Positions 26,743-37,012 are shown, counted from the stretch's first letter. The stretch: DNA of 64,000 nucleotides from Sediminicola luteus (GCF_002514735.1 NZ_NBWU01000001.1:930001-994000), one strand, 5' to 3'. Program-made: numbers and translations. The notes: generated from the sequence alone by a model not told the origin.

Positions 26743-28125
26743 TTACTGGGCATAACCCGGATTCTGACTTAGGTTTGGGTTGGCGTCCCGTTCGCGTTGG
26801 GGTACGGGCATAACCAAACTCGGATCGTTATAAGGCAAACTGCCAATATTCTCCTGAAGTCGTTTTCGATCGTGTAAATTGTGCCCTTCGAATGCCAGTT
26901 CGCGTTTCCGCTCGTCCAAAATGTCCTGTAAGCTTAGCCCAGCGATCGCCACCGCGCCAGAACGTCCGCGTAGGGCATTGATCTCGGCTTCGGGCGATAA
27001 CCCTAAGGCGGTACCTTCCCTAAAATTGGCCTCGGCCCGTATCAAGTGCATTTCTCCAATCCTCAAAAAGGGGATATTACCAAATTCACTTTGCCATTTG
27101 GTGGTGGCCGTACCCCCATTGTTCTCATAAAAGAAGGCCGCACGGGCATCGTTATCCGGATCGTCGTAAATGGCCATATGGGCCGCGGTAATGGCCACAT
27201 CGGGATTACCAGATCGGCCTCCAAAAGCACTACCGGCCCAATAGGTGTTAAAGTCGTTGGTACCATCTTGAGAGGTTATCTGCCAGGCGAACAGGTCTTC
27301 TACCCCATCTTCGGCATTGTTAAAAGCACCGGAGAATTCAGGGGCAAGGCTATGGCCACTGTTCTGCAGTACCGCATGGGCGGCATCACGGGCCGCGGCA
27401 TAATTACCTTGTTGTAGGTACACCCGTGCCAAAAGGGCTTGGGCCGAATAGCGATCGGCAAACTCCCCGTTCGATTCCGGTAACAAAGAAACGGCCGAAT
27501 TCAGGTCGGAAATTACTTGGGCGTAGACTTCGGCTACCGTATTCCTAGACGGTGCCTCTACCTGGGCCGCATCGGTAACACCGGTCAATACAATGGGCAC
27601 CCCTTCTTGACCATTGGCCCCACCAGCTTCGTAGGGCAGACCAAAGCTGCGTACCAAATCGAAGTACACCAAGGCCCTTAAAAACTTGGCCTCTCCTTCC
27701 ATACGGTTTTTGGTGGCCTCATCTTCTACCACCCCTAGGTTTTCGATAACCAAATTGGTCTGGTTACTTACCTCATAGGCATTCAACCAAAAGTTGGTTA
27801 CCCAACCATTGGTAGTGGCCAAGGCTTTTTCATTGAATTCCGCCGGCTCTTCAAATGTTCCATTGAACATCAACTCCCCGGCATTGGCATACAACTCCAT
27901 GCCCGTATATATTTCGCCACCCCAAGTGTTGTCGGGTACCGCCTCCACGCTGCCGTGTGCCGCTTCATCGTAAATACCTACCAAAAGATTCTGTAGGTTG
28001 GCCTCATTGGAAAGAACGATTCCCGGGGACAGACTTTGTTCGGGCTGTAAATCTAAATTATCGTCGCAACTACCTAGGATTACCAAGGCAAGCAACATGC
28101 TAAAAAATCTAACTATATTCTTCAT
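26743..28125 (-). CDS. susD: SusD/RagB-family outer-membrane lipoprotein
   Basis: The 460-residue protein has a lipobox ending LGSCDDN (Cys20), so it is surface-exposed. It has SusD-type repeats: LQPEQSLSPGIVLSNEANLQNLLVGIYD (about 28-54), FLRALVYFDLVRSFGLPYE (about 145-165), ARVYLQQGNYAAARDAAHAV, and the C-terminal FLRIGEMHLIRAEANFR with RKRELAFEGHNLHD. SusD binds oligosaccharides or peptides over the SusC channel. It starts 11 bases after susC. No glycosidase is in the cluster. Confidence 0.95.
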   Translation of the reverse strand: MKNIVRFFSMLLALVILGSCDDNLDLQPEQSLSPGIVLSNEANLQNLLVGIYDEAAHGSVEAVPDNTWGGEIYTGMELYANAGELMFNGTFEEPAEFNEKALATTNGWVTNFWLNAYEVSNQTNLVIENLGVVEDEATKNRMEGEAKFLRALVYFDLVRSFGLPYEAGGANGQEGVPIVLTGVTDAAQVEAPSRNTVAEVYAQVISDLNSAVSLLPESNGEFADRYSAQALLARVYLQQGNYAAARDAAHAVLQNSGHSLAPEFSGAFNNAEDGVEDLFAWQITSQDGTNDFNTYWAGSAFGGRSGNPDVAITAAHMAIYDDPDNDARAAFFYENNGGTATTKWQSEFGNIPFLRIGEMHLIRAEANFREGTALGLSPEAEINALRGRSGAVAIAGLSLQDILDERKRELAFEGHNLHDRKRLQENIGSLPYNDPSLVMPVPQRERDANPNLSQNPGYAQ

Positions 28126-28136
28126 GGTCTTCTGGA

Positions 28137-31100
28137 TTAAAAGTCAATGTTTACACCTATGGATATGGTCTTGGCCGGAGGGGCCGAATAGAACTCCTCC
28201 CCCACTTGGATGTTACTCACGGTCTGGCTGGCACTACCTGCAGTAAAATCGGCCGTTGCCTCTGGATCATAACTCTTATAATCGGTAAAGGTGAGCAGAT
28301 TGATGCCAGAGAAATACAGGCGTAAACGATCTACGTTGAACTTTGAAGTAATGTCGTTGGGCAGGGTATACCCTAAAGTGAGGTTCCGAAGTCTGATAAA
28401 ATCCGATTCATCTAAATATCGCGTCGATTCTTGTTGGCCATTGGTGCTGAACAAACGGGCCTGCGGTACATCAGTTACGTCGCCCGGCTGTTGCCAACGG
28501 TTCAATTGATCGGCCGTTTGGTTGTCGAAGAACCTGGCATTACCAGACTGGAACCTACCGCCTTGGTTGTATATGCTCGCCCCCCATTCGCCTTGGAAGG
28601 TAAAAGCAAAGTCGATGTTCTTATAATTCATGGTATTGGTAAAACCGGCCATAAAATCAGGATACGGACTACCTACGATTACCCGTTGCGCCTCGGCATA
28701 GTTACTGGTAGTGCTGCGATCACGGCTACCGTCAGGATTCAAGGTATTGCGTACGAACATGGCATCGCCGGTCTCTGTGTTCACCCCGGCGTATTCTACC
28801 GTATAGAACGAGGAAATGGTCTCACCCTCACGAACGATGTTACGGCCAACGATAATATCGCCCCCAGGTAACTTGGTCACCTCATTATCTAAAGTAGAAA
28901 GGTTAAACGAGGAGGTCCACTGGAAGTCTTCGGTCATGATGTTCTTGGTGTTCAAGACGAATTCGAAACCTTGGTTGCGCAATTCACCCACGTTTCTGGT
29001 AATGGATCCAAACCCACTGGTACCGGGTATGGGTTCGTTCAGCAAAAGATCGTCGGTGTTCTTGATAAAGTAATCGATCTCACCACTGATGCGCTGGTTA
29101 AAGAAACCGAAATCGATACCTACGTCCATTTGGGTGGTACGCTCCCACTTCAGCTCGGGGTTACCCAATTGGGTGGGGGTCAAAGCCGCTTTTTGGTTAT
29201 AGGGTGATCCCTGGAACAGACTTAAACTGGCAAAATTGCCAATCCCGGCATTACCCGTAATACCCCAACTACCCCGAAGTTTTAAAAAGGAAAGGGTTTC
29301 GGATTCGTTCAAGAACTCTTCCTCACTTAACACCCATCCCACGGCAGCGGCCGGGAATATACCGTATCGGTTCTCGGCCCCAAATCGGGAAGAACCATCG
29401 TAACGGACACTGGCCTTGAACAAATACTTATCGGCAATAGAGAAATTGGCCCTTCCGAAATAAGATAGGAAATTAAAGGCGGTTCGGGTAGAGCTTCCGG
29501 CTACGATTTCAGCGGCTGAGGCCAAGGTCTGTAAATCGTCGGACGGGAAACCAGTTCCCTGGGTCAATTGCAAGCGTCTACGACTTTCCTCGAAACTCAT
29601 ACCTGCCACTACATTAAGGTTTAAGGCATCGTTCAGGTTCTTATCGTAAGTAAAGTAATTTGAAATAATATACTTTTCGGTATTTGCATTATTGGCCGTA
29701 CCCAAGCCACCCGTAGAGGCAGATTCGGTCAAACTTCCCGAGAAACGCTCGGCGATCTGACTATTCAGGTCATAACCCAATTCGGTTCGGAAATTTAAAT
29801 CGGGTAGTATCTGATATTGCAGATAAGTATTGGCAATAACCCGCCAGATATTGGTCTGGAAATCGCCATTGTACTGCTCCATTAAAAAGTTATAATACTC
29901 CGTAGACTCGGTATTCGGGGTAACCCCATCTTCTAAATAAGCCGGTGATAAAGGTACTTGGGCCACAGCCTGCATAGGGGTAGCAAAGGCATTATCGTTA
30001 GAGAGCCGGTCCAGTTTACTTTTCGAAACCGTTGCATTTACCCCGATTTTGAACTTTTCGGAAATATCGTGATCCACATTAGTACGCAAAGAATAGCGCT
30101 CCAAACGGTTGCCCCGTACGATACCATCGGTTTTGTTATAGGCAGTAGATATAAAAAAGCGGGTTTTGGCATTACCTCCAGAGGCCGATACGCCAATATC
30201 TTGCACACTACCATCTACCAAGGCCAGATCTTGCCAATCGGTATCGACATTTTCCTGACCGTTCCTATAAAAATCGAACTGGCCGCGAATGGCGGCCTCA
30301 CTAAAACCAGAGTTGGCCCCCGCCTCTAGGAACAATTCTTCATATTCGGCCGCATTTAACCAATCTACTTTATTGGTCGCCGTACTCCAACCATAAGAGG
30401 TGTTCAATGACACCTTGGTTTTACCTTCCTTACCTTGCTTGGTGGTAATCAAAACGACACCATTACTACCCCGGGCCCCATAAATGGCAGCCGAAGAGGC
30501 ATCTTTAAGAATCTGGATCGACTCTACATCGTTAGGGTTTAACGAGATCAAAGGGTTAATCGGTGAATTGTTAATAGACTCATCGGCATTGGTCATAGGT
30601 ACACCATCTACCACATATAAAGGTTCTTGGGACGAAGACACCGTAGAAATACCACGAACCCTAACTTTAATACCCCCTTCGACCTTACCGTTTAATTGGG
30701 TTACCCGAACCCCGGCCGCCTTGGCCGTTAGGGCATTCTGTAAACTGGGTGTGGGGATCAGGTTCAGGTCTTCGGCGCTAACCGTGGCGATATTGTCGGT
30801 AACCTTTCGCTTCGACTGGCTACCATAGCCCACCAAGATAACCTCTTCCAATTGATTGGAACCCTCTACCATTTGTAGGTTGATGGTATTGGAAGTACCT
30901 ACGGTACGTTCTTCGGTCTGCAGACCGATATAACTAAAGACCAATACATCGCCTTGGTTCACTTGAATGGAATAGTTTCCATCGAAATCGGTCTGTACCC
31001 CTCTAGTAGTGTTCTTGACCACGATGTTGACCCCGGGCAGGGGCAAACCATCTGTCTGGGCACTCACGGTACCCGAGACGGTCTTTTCCTGTGCACTGGC

Positions 31101-31154
31101 CCAAGCTAGGGAGCATAGCATGAGCACCAGCAGCTGCTGTTTTAACTTTTTCAT
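28137..31154 (-). CDS. susC: SusC/RagA-family TonB-dependent outer-membrane transporter
   Basis: From the ATG at 31154 the protein has 1005 residues. It has a signal peptide (about 1-21), a CarboxypepD_reg-like N-terminal domain (about 25-105; VSGTVSAQTDGLPLPGVNIVVKNTTRG), a plug (about 115-225; EVILVGYGSQSKRKVTDNIA) and a 22-strand barrel ending SIGVNIDF. It imports oligosaccharides or similar ligands with SusD using TonB energy. The upstream frame to 31289 is not coding (no homology to the signal). Its leader carries a hairpin at 31201-31219. Confidence 0.95.
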   Translation of the reverse strand: MKKLKQQLLVLMLCSLAWASAQEKTVSGTVSAQTDGLPLPGVNIVVKNTTRGVQTDFDGNYSIQVNQGDVLVFSYIGLQTEERTVGTSNTINLQMVEGSNQLEEVILVGYGSQSKRKVTDNIATVSAEDLNLIPTPSLQNALTAKAAGVRVTQLNGKVEGGIKVRVRGISTVSSSQEPLYVVDGVPMTNADESINNSPINPLISLNPNDVESIQILKDASSAAIYGARGSNGVVLITTKQGKEGKTKVSLNTSYGWSTATNKVDWLNAAEYEELFLEAGANSGFSEAAIRGQFDFYRNGQENVDTDWQDLALVDGSVQDIGVSASGGNAKTRFFISTAYNKTDGIVRGNRLERYSLRTNVDHDISEKFKIGVNATVSKSKLDRLSNDNAFATPMQAVAQVPLSPAYLEDGVTPNTESTEYYNFLMEQYNGDFQTNIWRVIANTYLQYQILPDLNFRTELGYDLNSQIAERFSGSLTESASTGGLGTANNANTEKYIISNYFTYDKNLNDALNLNVVAGMSFEESRRRLQLTQGTGFPSDDLQTLASAAEIVAGSSTRTAFNFLSYFGRANFSIADKYLFKASVRYDGSSRFGAENRYGIFPAAAVGWVLSEEEFLNESETLSFLKLRGSWGITGNAGIGNFASLSLFQGSPYNQKAALTPTQLGNPELKWERTTQMDVGIDFGFFNQRISGEIDYFIKNTDDLLLNEPIPGTSGFGSITRNVGELRNQGFEFVLNTKNIMTEDFQWTSSFNLSTLDNEVTKLPGGDIIVGRNIVREGETISSFYTVEYAGVNTETGDAMFVRNTLNPDGSRDRSTTSNYAEAQRVIVGSPYPDFMAGFTNTMNYKNIDFAFTFQGEWGASIYNQGGRFQSGNARFFDNQTADQLNRWQQPGDVTDVPQARLFSTNGQQESTRYLDESDFIRLRNLTLGYTLPNDITSKFNVDRLRLYFSGINLLTFTDYKSYDPEATADFTAGSASQTVSNIQVGEEFYSAPPAKTISIGVNIDF

Positions 31155-31200
31155 AAAAAAAGATTTAGTTAAACAATTATTTGAGTTTGGTGCATTTAGA

Positions 31201-31219
31201 TCCCTTACACTATAAGGGA
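31201..31219 (-). promoter_or_regulatory. Leader hairpin upstream of susC
   Basis: TCCCTTA/TAAGGGA (31201-31207 and 31213-31219) form a 7-bp stem about 47 bases before the susC ATG. It is outside any coding frame and may be part of leader control. A TGCCTTTG -7-like box (one mismatch) overlaps on the minus strand at 31232-31239. Confidence 0.4.
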
Positions 31220-31228
31220 CCATTGAAA

Positions 31229-31334
31229 GACAAAGGCAGTTATTCTTTTCAATAGCTAATTCAAATAAGAACATGGAGATTCTGACCAAGAGGAATCACT
31301 TGAGTGTGTACAGAAGTAACCTGCTGCCTTTGTC
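31229..31334. repeat. 11-bp inverted repeat around the susC promoter region
   Basis: GACAAAGGCAG (31229-31239) is the reverse complement of CTGCCTTTGTC (31324-31334). The arms are 84 bases apart and enclose the putative susC promoter. They may mark binding half sites. Confidence 0.4.
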
Positions 31335-31395
31335 GGTACAAATGCAACGTAAAAGAAAAGTAAGTGGATGAAAATGGCGGGAACGCCTATAAAGA

Positions 31396-32856
31396 TTACC
31401 CTTGCCGAAGGGTATTTACCCCTAATTTACCGCTGTTTCGCGTTATGGCCTCTATATACTGCGAGGGAGTAAGGCCCGTATCTTTTTTAAAGGCTTTGTT
31501 AAAGGTCACTTTATTGTTGAAACCTACCCCGTAAGCTATCTCTATTATGGTAAGGTTACGATACACATCTTGGGCCATTTGATCCTTGGCCTCTTGAATA
31601 CGATAGCGGTTTACCAATTCAAAAAAACTACATTGAAAATGGGCGTTTATAACTTGAGAGGTATGATGTCGGGAACATTCCAATTTGGCAGAAAGGTTTT
31701 CCAAAGAAATATCGTTATGCCGGAAATATTCCTCATGATCGAATATATAGTGGATGCGATCGGCCAACTCTTGGGACAGGCTTTCTGCCAAGCCCGATTT
31801 TTTGTATTTCTTTATAGGTTCAGGTTTCTTTTCGCCCCCAACCAAAACATTAGGATTAATGTAAGCCGAATAACCCACATACAATACCAATACCGCCATG
31901 GATAGGATCTGCGGGTGCACCAAAAATTCGGCATTTACCAAACGGGTTATGATAAGCCCGTAAATGATATACGATAATACATATACCCCATTGAAAATGG
32001 TTATGTTCTTTTGCCAAATCATGGCCTTTATACCGGTTTGGCCAATTTTTCGATTCCGGGTATAAATTTTATAGCAAAGGAAAGCATAGGTAATCAGCGA
32101 AACTGTTTTTAAGACCACAATGGCGTGATCCAACCAACCCACCTGGGCCTCCCTTTGGTACATCATGGCCAACTTTTGCTCGGCCGGGTACATATAAATA
32201 GGTATCAAATAGGCAATCAACAATAAAGAAGGTAGTAAATGCAACGCATCTATGATTCTCAGTTTATAGTTGGAGGATATCCGTTTAAAATAGAAATACA
32301 ACAAAGGCCCATACAAAAAGGAAAATGAGGCCGAACTATACAGGGAATGCGGAATATAAAATGTGTATTTGGCCCTAAATAGTGAGATATGGATGATGAA
32401 CAACGAATGTAAAAATAGAAAAACACCGATTAAAACCCGGGCCACCCGATCGCCTTCGCGTTTTAAGTTCAATACCACGGCAATAAATAACCCGATTAAA
32501 CCCGCATAAAGATAAAAAAGGGACCATCCATCGAATTTTGGGGTATACGCCTCATTCAATTTCTTAAAAGGCTCTTTCTCCTGATGGGCCACCAGCGCAT
32601 CTTGCTGTAAAATCTGTGCATTATGCGTTTTTTGGATGTATTTTTCGGTAAGGTCGGCTGCTTTTTCAATGGCACCCAATTCGGCATAGATCATGGCCGA
32701 CTCCTTTAAGGCATCCACAGAAAGGGTATCGCCCTCTTGGGGTATTGGGATTACGTATTCGGGTAATTCAGATAAAACTACTTCCCGTACCACAAAGGCA
32801 GCATTCACATGCCAACATAGCATACTCAAAACGCAAAGGAATAGTCCTCGTTTCAT
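31396..32856 (-). CDS. Membrane-anchored AraC-family regulator next to susCD
   Basis: The 486-residue protein has a signal peptide (about 1-19) and a short periplasmic helical part (about 40-115). Roughly seven membrane helices (about 113-335) follow, and then a cytoplasmic AraC DNA-binding domain (about 370-475; HNDISLENLSAKLECSRHHTSQVIN, IEIAYGVGFNNKVTFNKAFKKDTGLTPSQY). It resembles the 7TM-DNA regulators of Bacteroidetes. By location it should control susC/susD, upstream of which it lies. Direct GTTTACCC repeats lie in its 5' region. Confidence 0.87.
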   Translation of the reverse strand: MKRGLFLCVLSMLCWHVNAAFVVREVVLSELPEYVIPIPQEGDTLSVDALKESAMIYAELGAIEKAADLTEKYIQKTHNAQILQQDALVAHQEKEPFKKLNEAYTPKFDGWSLFYLYAGLIGLFIAVVLNLKREGDRVARVLIGVFLFLHSLFIIHISLFRAKYTFYIPHSLYSSASFSFLYGPLLYFYFKRISSNYKLRIIDALHLLPSLLLIAYLIPIYMYPAEQKLAMMYQREAQVGWLDHAIVVLKTVSLITYAFLCYKIYTRNRKIGQTGIKAMIWQKNITIFNGVYVLSYIIYGLIITRLVNAEFLVHPQILSMAVLVLYVGYSAYINPNVLVGGEKKPEPIKKYKKSGLAESLSQELADRIHYIFDHEEYFRHNDISLENLSAKLECSRHHTSQVINAHFQCSFFELVNRYRIQEAKDQMAQDVYRNLTIIEIAYGVGFNNKVTFNKAFKKDTGLTPSQYIEAITRNSGKLGVNTLRQG

Positions 32857-32934
32857 TAGGTCTCAGGATTAGGCTAGTAAAAATATAACTGAATTTGACC
32901 ATTTTTAACAGCAAACCTGTAAGTCCCGATAAAA

Positions 32935-32972
32935 GTTTACCCCTATTTTAACCAAGTTTTAACGGTTTACCC
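32935..32972. promoter_or_regulatory. Direct GTTTACCC repeats upstream of the AraC regulator
   Basis: GTTTACCC occurs at 32935-32942 and again at 32965-32972, 30 bases apart, about three helical turns. Both lie in the noncoding region upstream of the regulator start at 32856. They may be autoregulatory sites, but no protein match can be shown. Confidence 0.35.
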
Positions 32973-33016
32973 GTAAAAACTGCATTTTATTAACATTTCA
33001 AAATATAAAAACCCTA

Positions 33017-35137
33017 TCAATCCACTAGGGAAAGTTGAATACGCTTCCGGTCCAAATCGACAGCCAATACGGTAACTTGAAGTGTTTGGTTTAATTTAAC
33101 CACTTCGTTAACATCACTAACATATCCCGCCTTCAATTTAGAAATATGGATCAAGCCACTTTCTTTGATACCGATATCTACAAAGCAACCAAAGGCAGTA
33201 ATATTATTGACCAAACCGGGTACCTTCATACCAACCTTTAGGTCGGCAATGGTTTTTAGATTTGGATCGAAGGCAAACACCTTGGCCTTCTCCCGAGGGT
33301 CTAATCCAGGCTTTTCCAGTTCCTTTAAAATATCGTTTAAGGTAGGCAACCCTACTTCTTGGGTAAGGTATTGCTGTTTGTTTATACGTTTAATGGCGGT
33401 TGTATTGGCTACTAGGTCTTGCAATGGCATTTGAAGGTCTTTGGCCATGCGATTTACCAAATCGTAGCGCTCTGGGTGTACTGCCGAATCGTCTAACGGG
33501 TTCTTGGCCCCTTTCACCCGGATAAATCCGGCGGCTTGTTCATAGGCCTTGGCTCCCAGCCTGGGTACTTTTAGCAATTCTTTGCGACTAGAGAAGCCGT
33601 TGTTTTCTTTTCTATAAGCTACGATATTTTGGGCCAAGGTAGCGCCTATACCCGAAACATAGGTCAATAAATGACTACTGGCCGTATTTAGGTTTATGCC
33701 CACGGCGTTTACACAACTGGATACGGTCTGGTCCAATTCTTCCTTAAGTTGGGTCTGGTCTACATCGTGCTGGTATTGGCCCACCCCAATACTTTTAGGA
33801 TCGATCTTTACCAATTCGGCCAATGGGTCGGCCAGGCGCCTTCCAATGGAAATGGCTCCCCTTACCGTTACATCGTAATTGGGAAATTCCTTTCGGGCCA
33901 AGCTAGAGGCGGAATATACCGAGGCCCCAGCTTCGTTTACCACAAAAACCTCCAGATCGCGATCAAAACCAATCGTCTTTATGAATTGTTCGGTTTCGCG
34001 GGAGGCCGTACCGTTGCCAATGGCTATGGCCTCAATTTTATGGGCATTTACCAAAGATCGGATCTTCTTTGCCGCTTGGGCCGACTGCCTTTGGGGCGGA
34101 TGCGGGTAAATGGTCTCGTTGTGCTCCAGCCCACCGTTGGCATCTAAACACACCAACTTACAACCACTTTTAAAGCCAGGGTCTAAAGCCAAGATACGTT
34201 TGGTTCCCAGTGGGGCGCCCAAAAGCAATTGTCTTAAATTTTCTGAAAACACCGAAATAGCTTTGGTGTCGGCTTTTTGTTTGGCCTCTTTTAAAACTTC
34301 GTTGGCCAAGGCTGAGGCCAATAAGCGTTTAAAAGCATCTTTATTGGCCAGCAACAACTGGTCTTCGGTACTTTTATTGTGGCCTTTTATGATGATATCG
34401 TCTATGGTATCCAAGGCACGATCTTCATCTACTTGTACCTTTAATTTACAATAGCCTTCTTTCTCGGCCCGTAACATGGCCAGTAGCCTATGTGAGGGGC
34501 AACGCGACAGATTTTCTTCCCAGTCAAAGTACTGCTGGTATTTTTGGGCTTCCGGACTATCTTTTTTAGCAGCGACCACCTTGCTGACCATTTGTGCCTG
34601 GCGCCCGTAAATCTTGCGTAATTGGTTACGCACTTTTTGGTTTTCGTTTACCCATTCGGCCACGATATCACGGGCCCCGGCCAAGGCTTCGTCTTCATTG
34701 GGTACGGCATCGTTTAAAAATCCGTGGGCGGCTATTTCAACATCGGTATGCCTTTGGGCCATTAGGATCTTGGCCAAGGGTTCCAAGCCTTTTTCACGGG
34801 CCACTGTGGCCTTGGTCTTACGTTTCTTTTTGTAGGGTAGGTACAAATCTTCTAGCTGTACTAGGCCCATACAGCCTTTTATTTTTTGGCGTAAGTCTTC
34901 ATTTAGTAGACCTTGTTCGTCAATGGCCTTACAGATGGTTTCCTTTCGCTTCTCCAAAGCTTCGAACTCCTTCATTTTATTGGCAATGGCTTGGATCTGT
35001 ACCTCATCCAAATTACCGGTCATTTCCTTTCGGTAACGCGAAATAAATGGAACGGTAGCATCTTCTTCCAATAGCTTTAACGTATTGGCGATCGCTTTTT
35101 CAGGAAGTTCTAGGGATTTTTGGATATAGGATAACAT
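33017..35137 (-). CDS. tex: Tex-type RNA-binding transcription accessory protein
   Basis: The 706-residue protein has all Tex parts: the N-terminal helical HTH region (TVPFISRYRKEMTG about 28-41), the YqgF-like RNase H fold (about 310-440; ILALDPGFKSGCKL), and helix-hairpin-helix motifs (about 485-560; YVSGIGATLAQNIVAYR). It ends with an S1 domain (about 635-705; PGLVNNITAFGCFVDIGIKESGLIHIS). It binds nucleic acid and affects transcription. It is one of the most reliable identifications here. Confidence 0.95.
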   Translation of the reverse strand: MLSYIQKSLELPEKAIANTLKLLEEDATVPFISRYRKEMTGNLDEVQIQAIANKMKEFEALEKRKETICKAIDEQGLLNEDLRQKIKGCMGLVQLEDLYLPYKKKRKTKATVAREKGLEPLAKILMAQRHTDVEIAAHGFLNDAVPNEDEALAGARDIVAEWVNENQKVRNQLRKIYGRQAQMVSKVVAAKKDSPEAQKYQQYFDWEENLSRCPSHRLLAMLRAEKEGYCKLKVQVDEDRALDTIDDIIIKGHNKSTEDQLLLANKDAFKRLLASALANEVLKEAKQKADTKAISVFSENLRQLLLGAPLGTKRILALDPGFKSGCKLVCLDANGGLEHNETIYPHPPQRQSAQAAKKIRSLVNAHKIEAIAIGNGTASRETEQFIKTIGFDRDLEVFVVNEAGASVYSASSLARKEFPNYDVTVRGAISIGRRLADPLAELVKIDPKSIGVGQYQHDVDQTQLKEELDQTVSSCVNAVGINLNTASSHLLTYVSGIGATLAQNIVAYRKENNGFSSRKELLKVPRLGAKAYEQAAGFIRVKGAKNPLDDSAVHPERYDLVNRMAKDLQMPLQDLVANTTAIKRINKQQYLTQEVGLPTLNDILKELEKPGLDPREKAKVFAFDPNLKTIADLKVGMKVPGLVNNITAFGCFVDIGIKESGLIHISKLKAGYVSDVNEVVKLNQTLQVTVLAVDLDRKRIQLSLVD

Positions 35138-35239
35138 CTGTTGATTTTTGGGTGGCTAAAAATACGGATTTTGCCACGCTTTTGACGATAGAAACCACAC
35201 CGTCATTTATTTGTTTTTACGTATTTTTGGATTATTTCC

Positions 35240-36301
35240 ATGATGAAAGGTAGAGGGGCACAAAACAAAACACACAATAGGTTCGAAAGTCTGCTGTATG
35301 AAATGCGGGACGATTTTTTGGAGTATTGCCGTCTCGAAGGCGAACCGGCCGATGCCAACAAGACCCAATACCAAACCATTTTTCCAAAAAGCATTGTAAA
35401 TCGGGTAACCAGCCCCGATGTGGGCATGGAATTTTCACTGAACCCCTATCAGGGCTGTGAACATGGTTGTGTATACTGCTATGCCCGAAACACCCACGAA
35501 TATTGGGGTTATGGCGCCGGGCTGGACTTTGAACGGGTAATCTTGGTAAAAAAGAACGCCCCCGAACTGCTGGCCAAAAAACTACAAAGTCGGCATTGGA
35601 AACCCAAAACTATAGTCTTATCGGGTAATACCGATTGCTACCAACCTGCCGAACAAAAATTCGGACTGACGCGAGCCTGTTTGGAGGTCTTTGCCAAACA
35701 CCGACATCCCGTAGCCATAATCACCAAGAATGCTTTGGTATTACGCGATCTAGACCTTTTGCAGGAATTGGCCCAACGGAACCTAGTACGAGTGATCATT
35801 TCGGTAACCTCCTTAGACGAAACCACCCGAAGAATCTTGGAGCCGCGTACAGTATCGAGCCAAAAACGTTTGAAAACGCTACAAACGCTCAGCGAACACC
35901 ACATTCCCGCATTTACTATGCTGGCACCCATTATCCCCGGTATCAATAGTCACGAGATCATGGATTTGGCCCGGGCCACGGCTGCCCATGGCGCCCAGGG
36001 CTGTGGCTTTACCTTAGTACGCTTAAACGGCGCCATAGGAAGTATTTTTACGGATTGGCTGCATACCCGATTACCGGATAAGGCTGAGAAAGTACTTAGT
36101 TTGATCAAACAATGCCGGGGTGGTAAATTAAATGCCAGTACATTCGGCGACCGCATGAAAGGTCATGGGCCTATGGCCGTGCAAATACATCGGATGATGG
36201 CCCTAGCCAAAACCAAGTACTTCCAAGACAAAAAACTTCCGGATCTAGAGACTGGCCATTACCTTAGGAATCGGGGTAACCAATTGTCGTTCTTCGATTA
36301 A
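35240..36301 (+). CDS. PA0069-family radical SAM protein (SplB-like)
   Basis: The 353-residue protein carries the radical SAM cluster motif CEHGCVYC (Cys about 74, 78 and 81) in the PA0069 context NPYQGCEHG, preceded by SPDVGMEFS. It has the TDCYQPAE stretch that follows in this family. The [4Fe-4S] cluster cleaves SAM. The substrate of PA0069 proteins is unknown; some resemble spore photoproduct lyase. It is not an anaerobic sulfatase maturase, since no SPASM Cys-rich C-terminus is present. The divergent tex gene lies 102 bases away. Confidence 0.9.
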   Translation: MMKGRGAQNKTHNRFESLLYEMRDDFLEYCRLEGEPADANKTQYQTIFPKSIVNRVTSPDVGMEFSLNPYQGCEHGCVYCYARNTHEYWGYGAGLDFERVILVKKNAPELLAKKLQSRHWKPKTIVLSGNTDCYQPAEQKFGLTRACLEVFAKHRHPVAIITKNALVLRDLDLLQELAQRNLVRVIISVTSLDETTRRILEPRTVSSQKRLKTLQTLSEHHIPAFTMLAPIIPGINSHEIMDLARATAAHGAQGCGFTLVRLNGAIGSIFTDWLHTRLPDKAEKVLSLIKQCRGGKLNASTFGDRMKGHGPMAVQIHRMMALAKTKYFQDKKLPDLETGHYLRNRGNQLSFFD

Positions 36302-36367
36302 GCCATAGCGTATATACTAGGAAAATGAAAACGGCGTTACATAAAAAACGTAGTCTTTTTCCTACTT

Positions 36368-37012
36368 ATGAACAATCTGATTATTTTCCGTCTTCTTGTT
36401 TCGCTGGCCTTCTTTTTAACCAGCATATGCTTACTAGAAGCCCAAGTTTCCATTACTTCGGGTGCGGTTGTGGGCTATAGCACAGCCAATGAAGGCGAGG
36501 TTTATCTTACCAGCGATACCGATGAATTGTATTTGGGGCTACAGGATGGCAGCCTTAGAAAAATTGGGAATGATCCTTTTCAGGCCCAATTGGCCGAATA
36601 TGGCATCAGTTCCGCTGTAAATGTTACCGCAGCACCTGCCATTCGAGACTTCTTTCAAGACGAGCTAACGAACGAAGGTGCCATATCCAAAACATCGGAC
36701 AATACGCTTAGTGTGGTCTCCAACGGCTTATACCAAATACATTTCAATTGTAGGCTTAGGGCTACCACAACCTGGATGGGCGCCAGCGTGCGTTTACGCA
36801 TCAATGGAGCAGATATAGGTATAATGGCGCATTCCGGTTTTCTTTATTCAGGATTTATGCCCGATGGCAGCTGGAATTTTACGCATACCCTTAGGCTGAA
36901 CGCCTCGGATACCATTCAACTCTATACCCAACGCGAAGATACCGGTGGGGGCGGGGTTATTACGGCCCAAACCAATTTTACCCGCTTTACAATAAGCAAA
37001 ATTGGGGAATAG
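36368..37012 (+). CDS. Exported C1q-like jelly-roll protein
   Basis: The 214-residue protein has a signal peptide (about 1-25, ends LLEAQ). It then has a C1q/TNF-like beta-sandwich: SNGLYQIHFNCRLRATT (about 118-134), VRLRINGADIGIM and the end VITAQTNFTRFTISKIG. These domains bind ligands or form trimers, often in adhesins. No other domain is seen. It lies 67 bases after the radical SAM gene and may be independent. Confidence 0.7.
   Translation: MNNLIIFRLLVSLAFFLTSICLLEAQVSITSGAVVGYSTANEGEVYLTSDTDELYLGLQDGSLRKIGNDPFQAQLAEYGISSAVNVTAAPAIRDFFQDELTNEGAISKTSDNTLSVVSNGLYQIHFNCRLRATTTWMGASVRLRINGADIGIMAHSGFLYSGFMPDGSWNFTHTLRLNASDTIQLYTQREDTGGGGVITAQTNFTRFTISKIGE

Noticed and set aside
28291-31215. 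Several plus-strand frames inside the susC gene
   Set aside because: They are antisense shadows of a well-supported 1005-residue protein.
35240-36301. Radical SAM gene as a sulfatase maturase
   Set aside because: The sequence matches PA0069 rather than anSME: there is no SPASM-type Cys cluster at the C-terminus.
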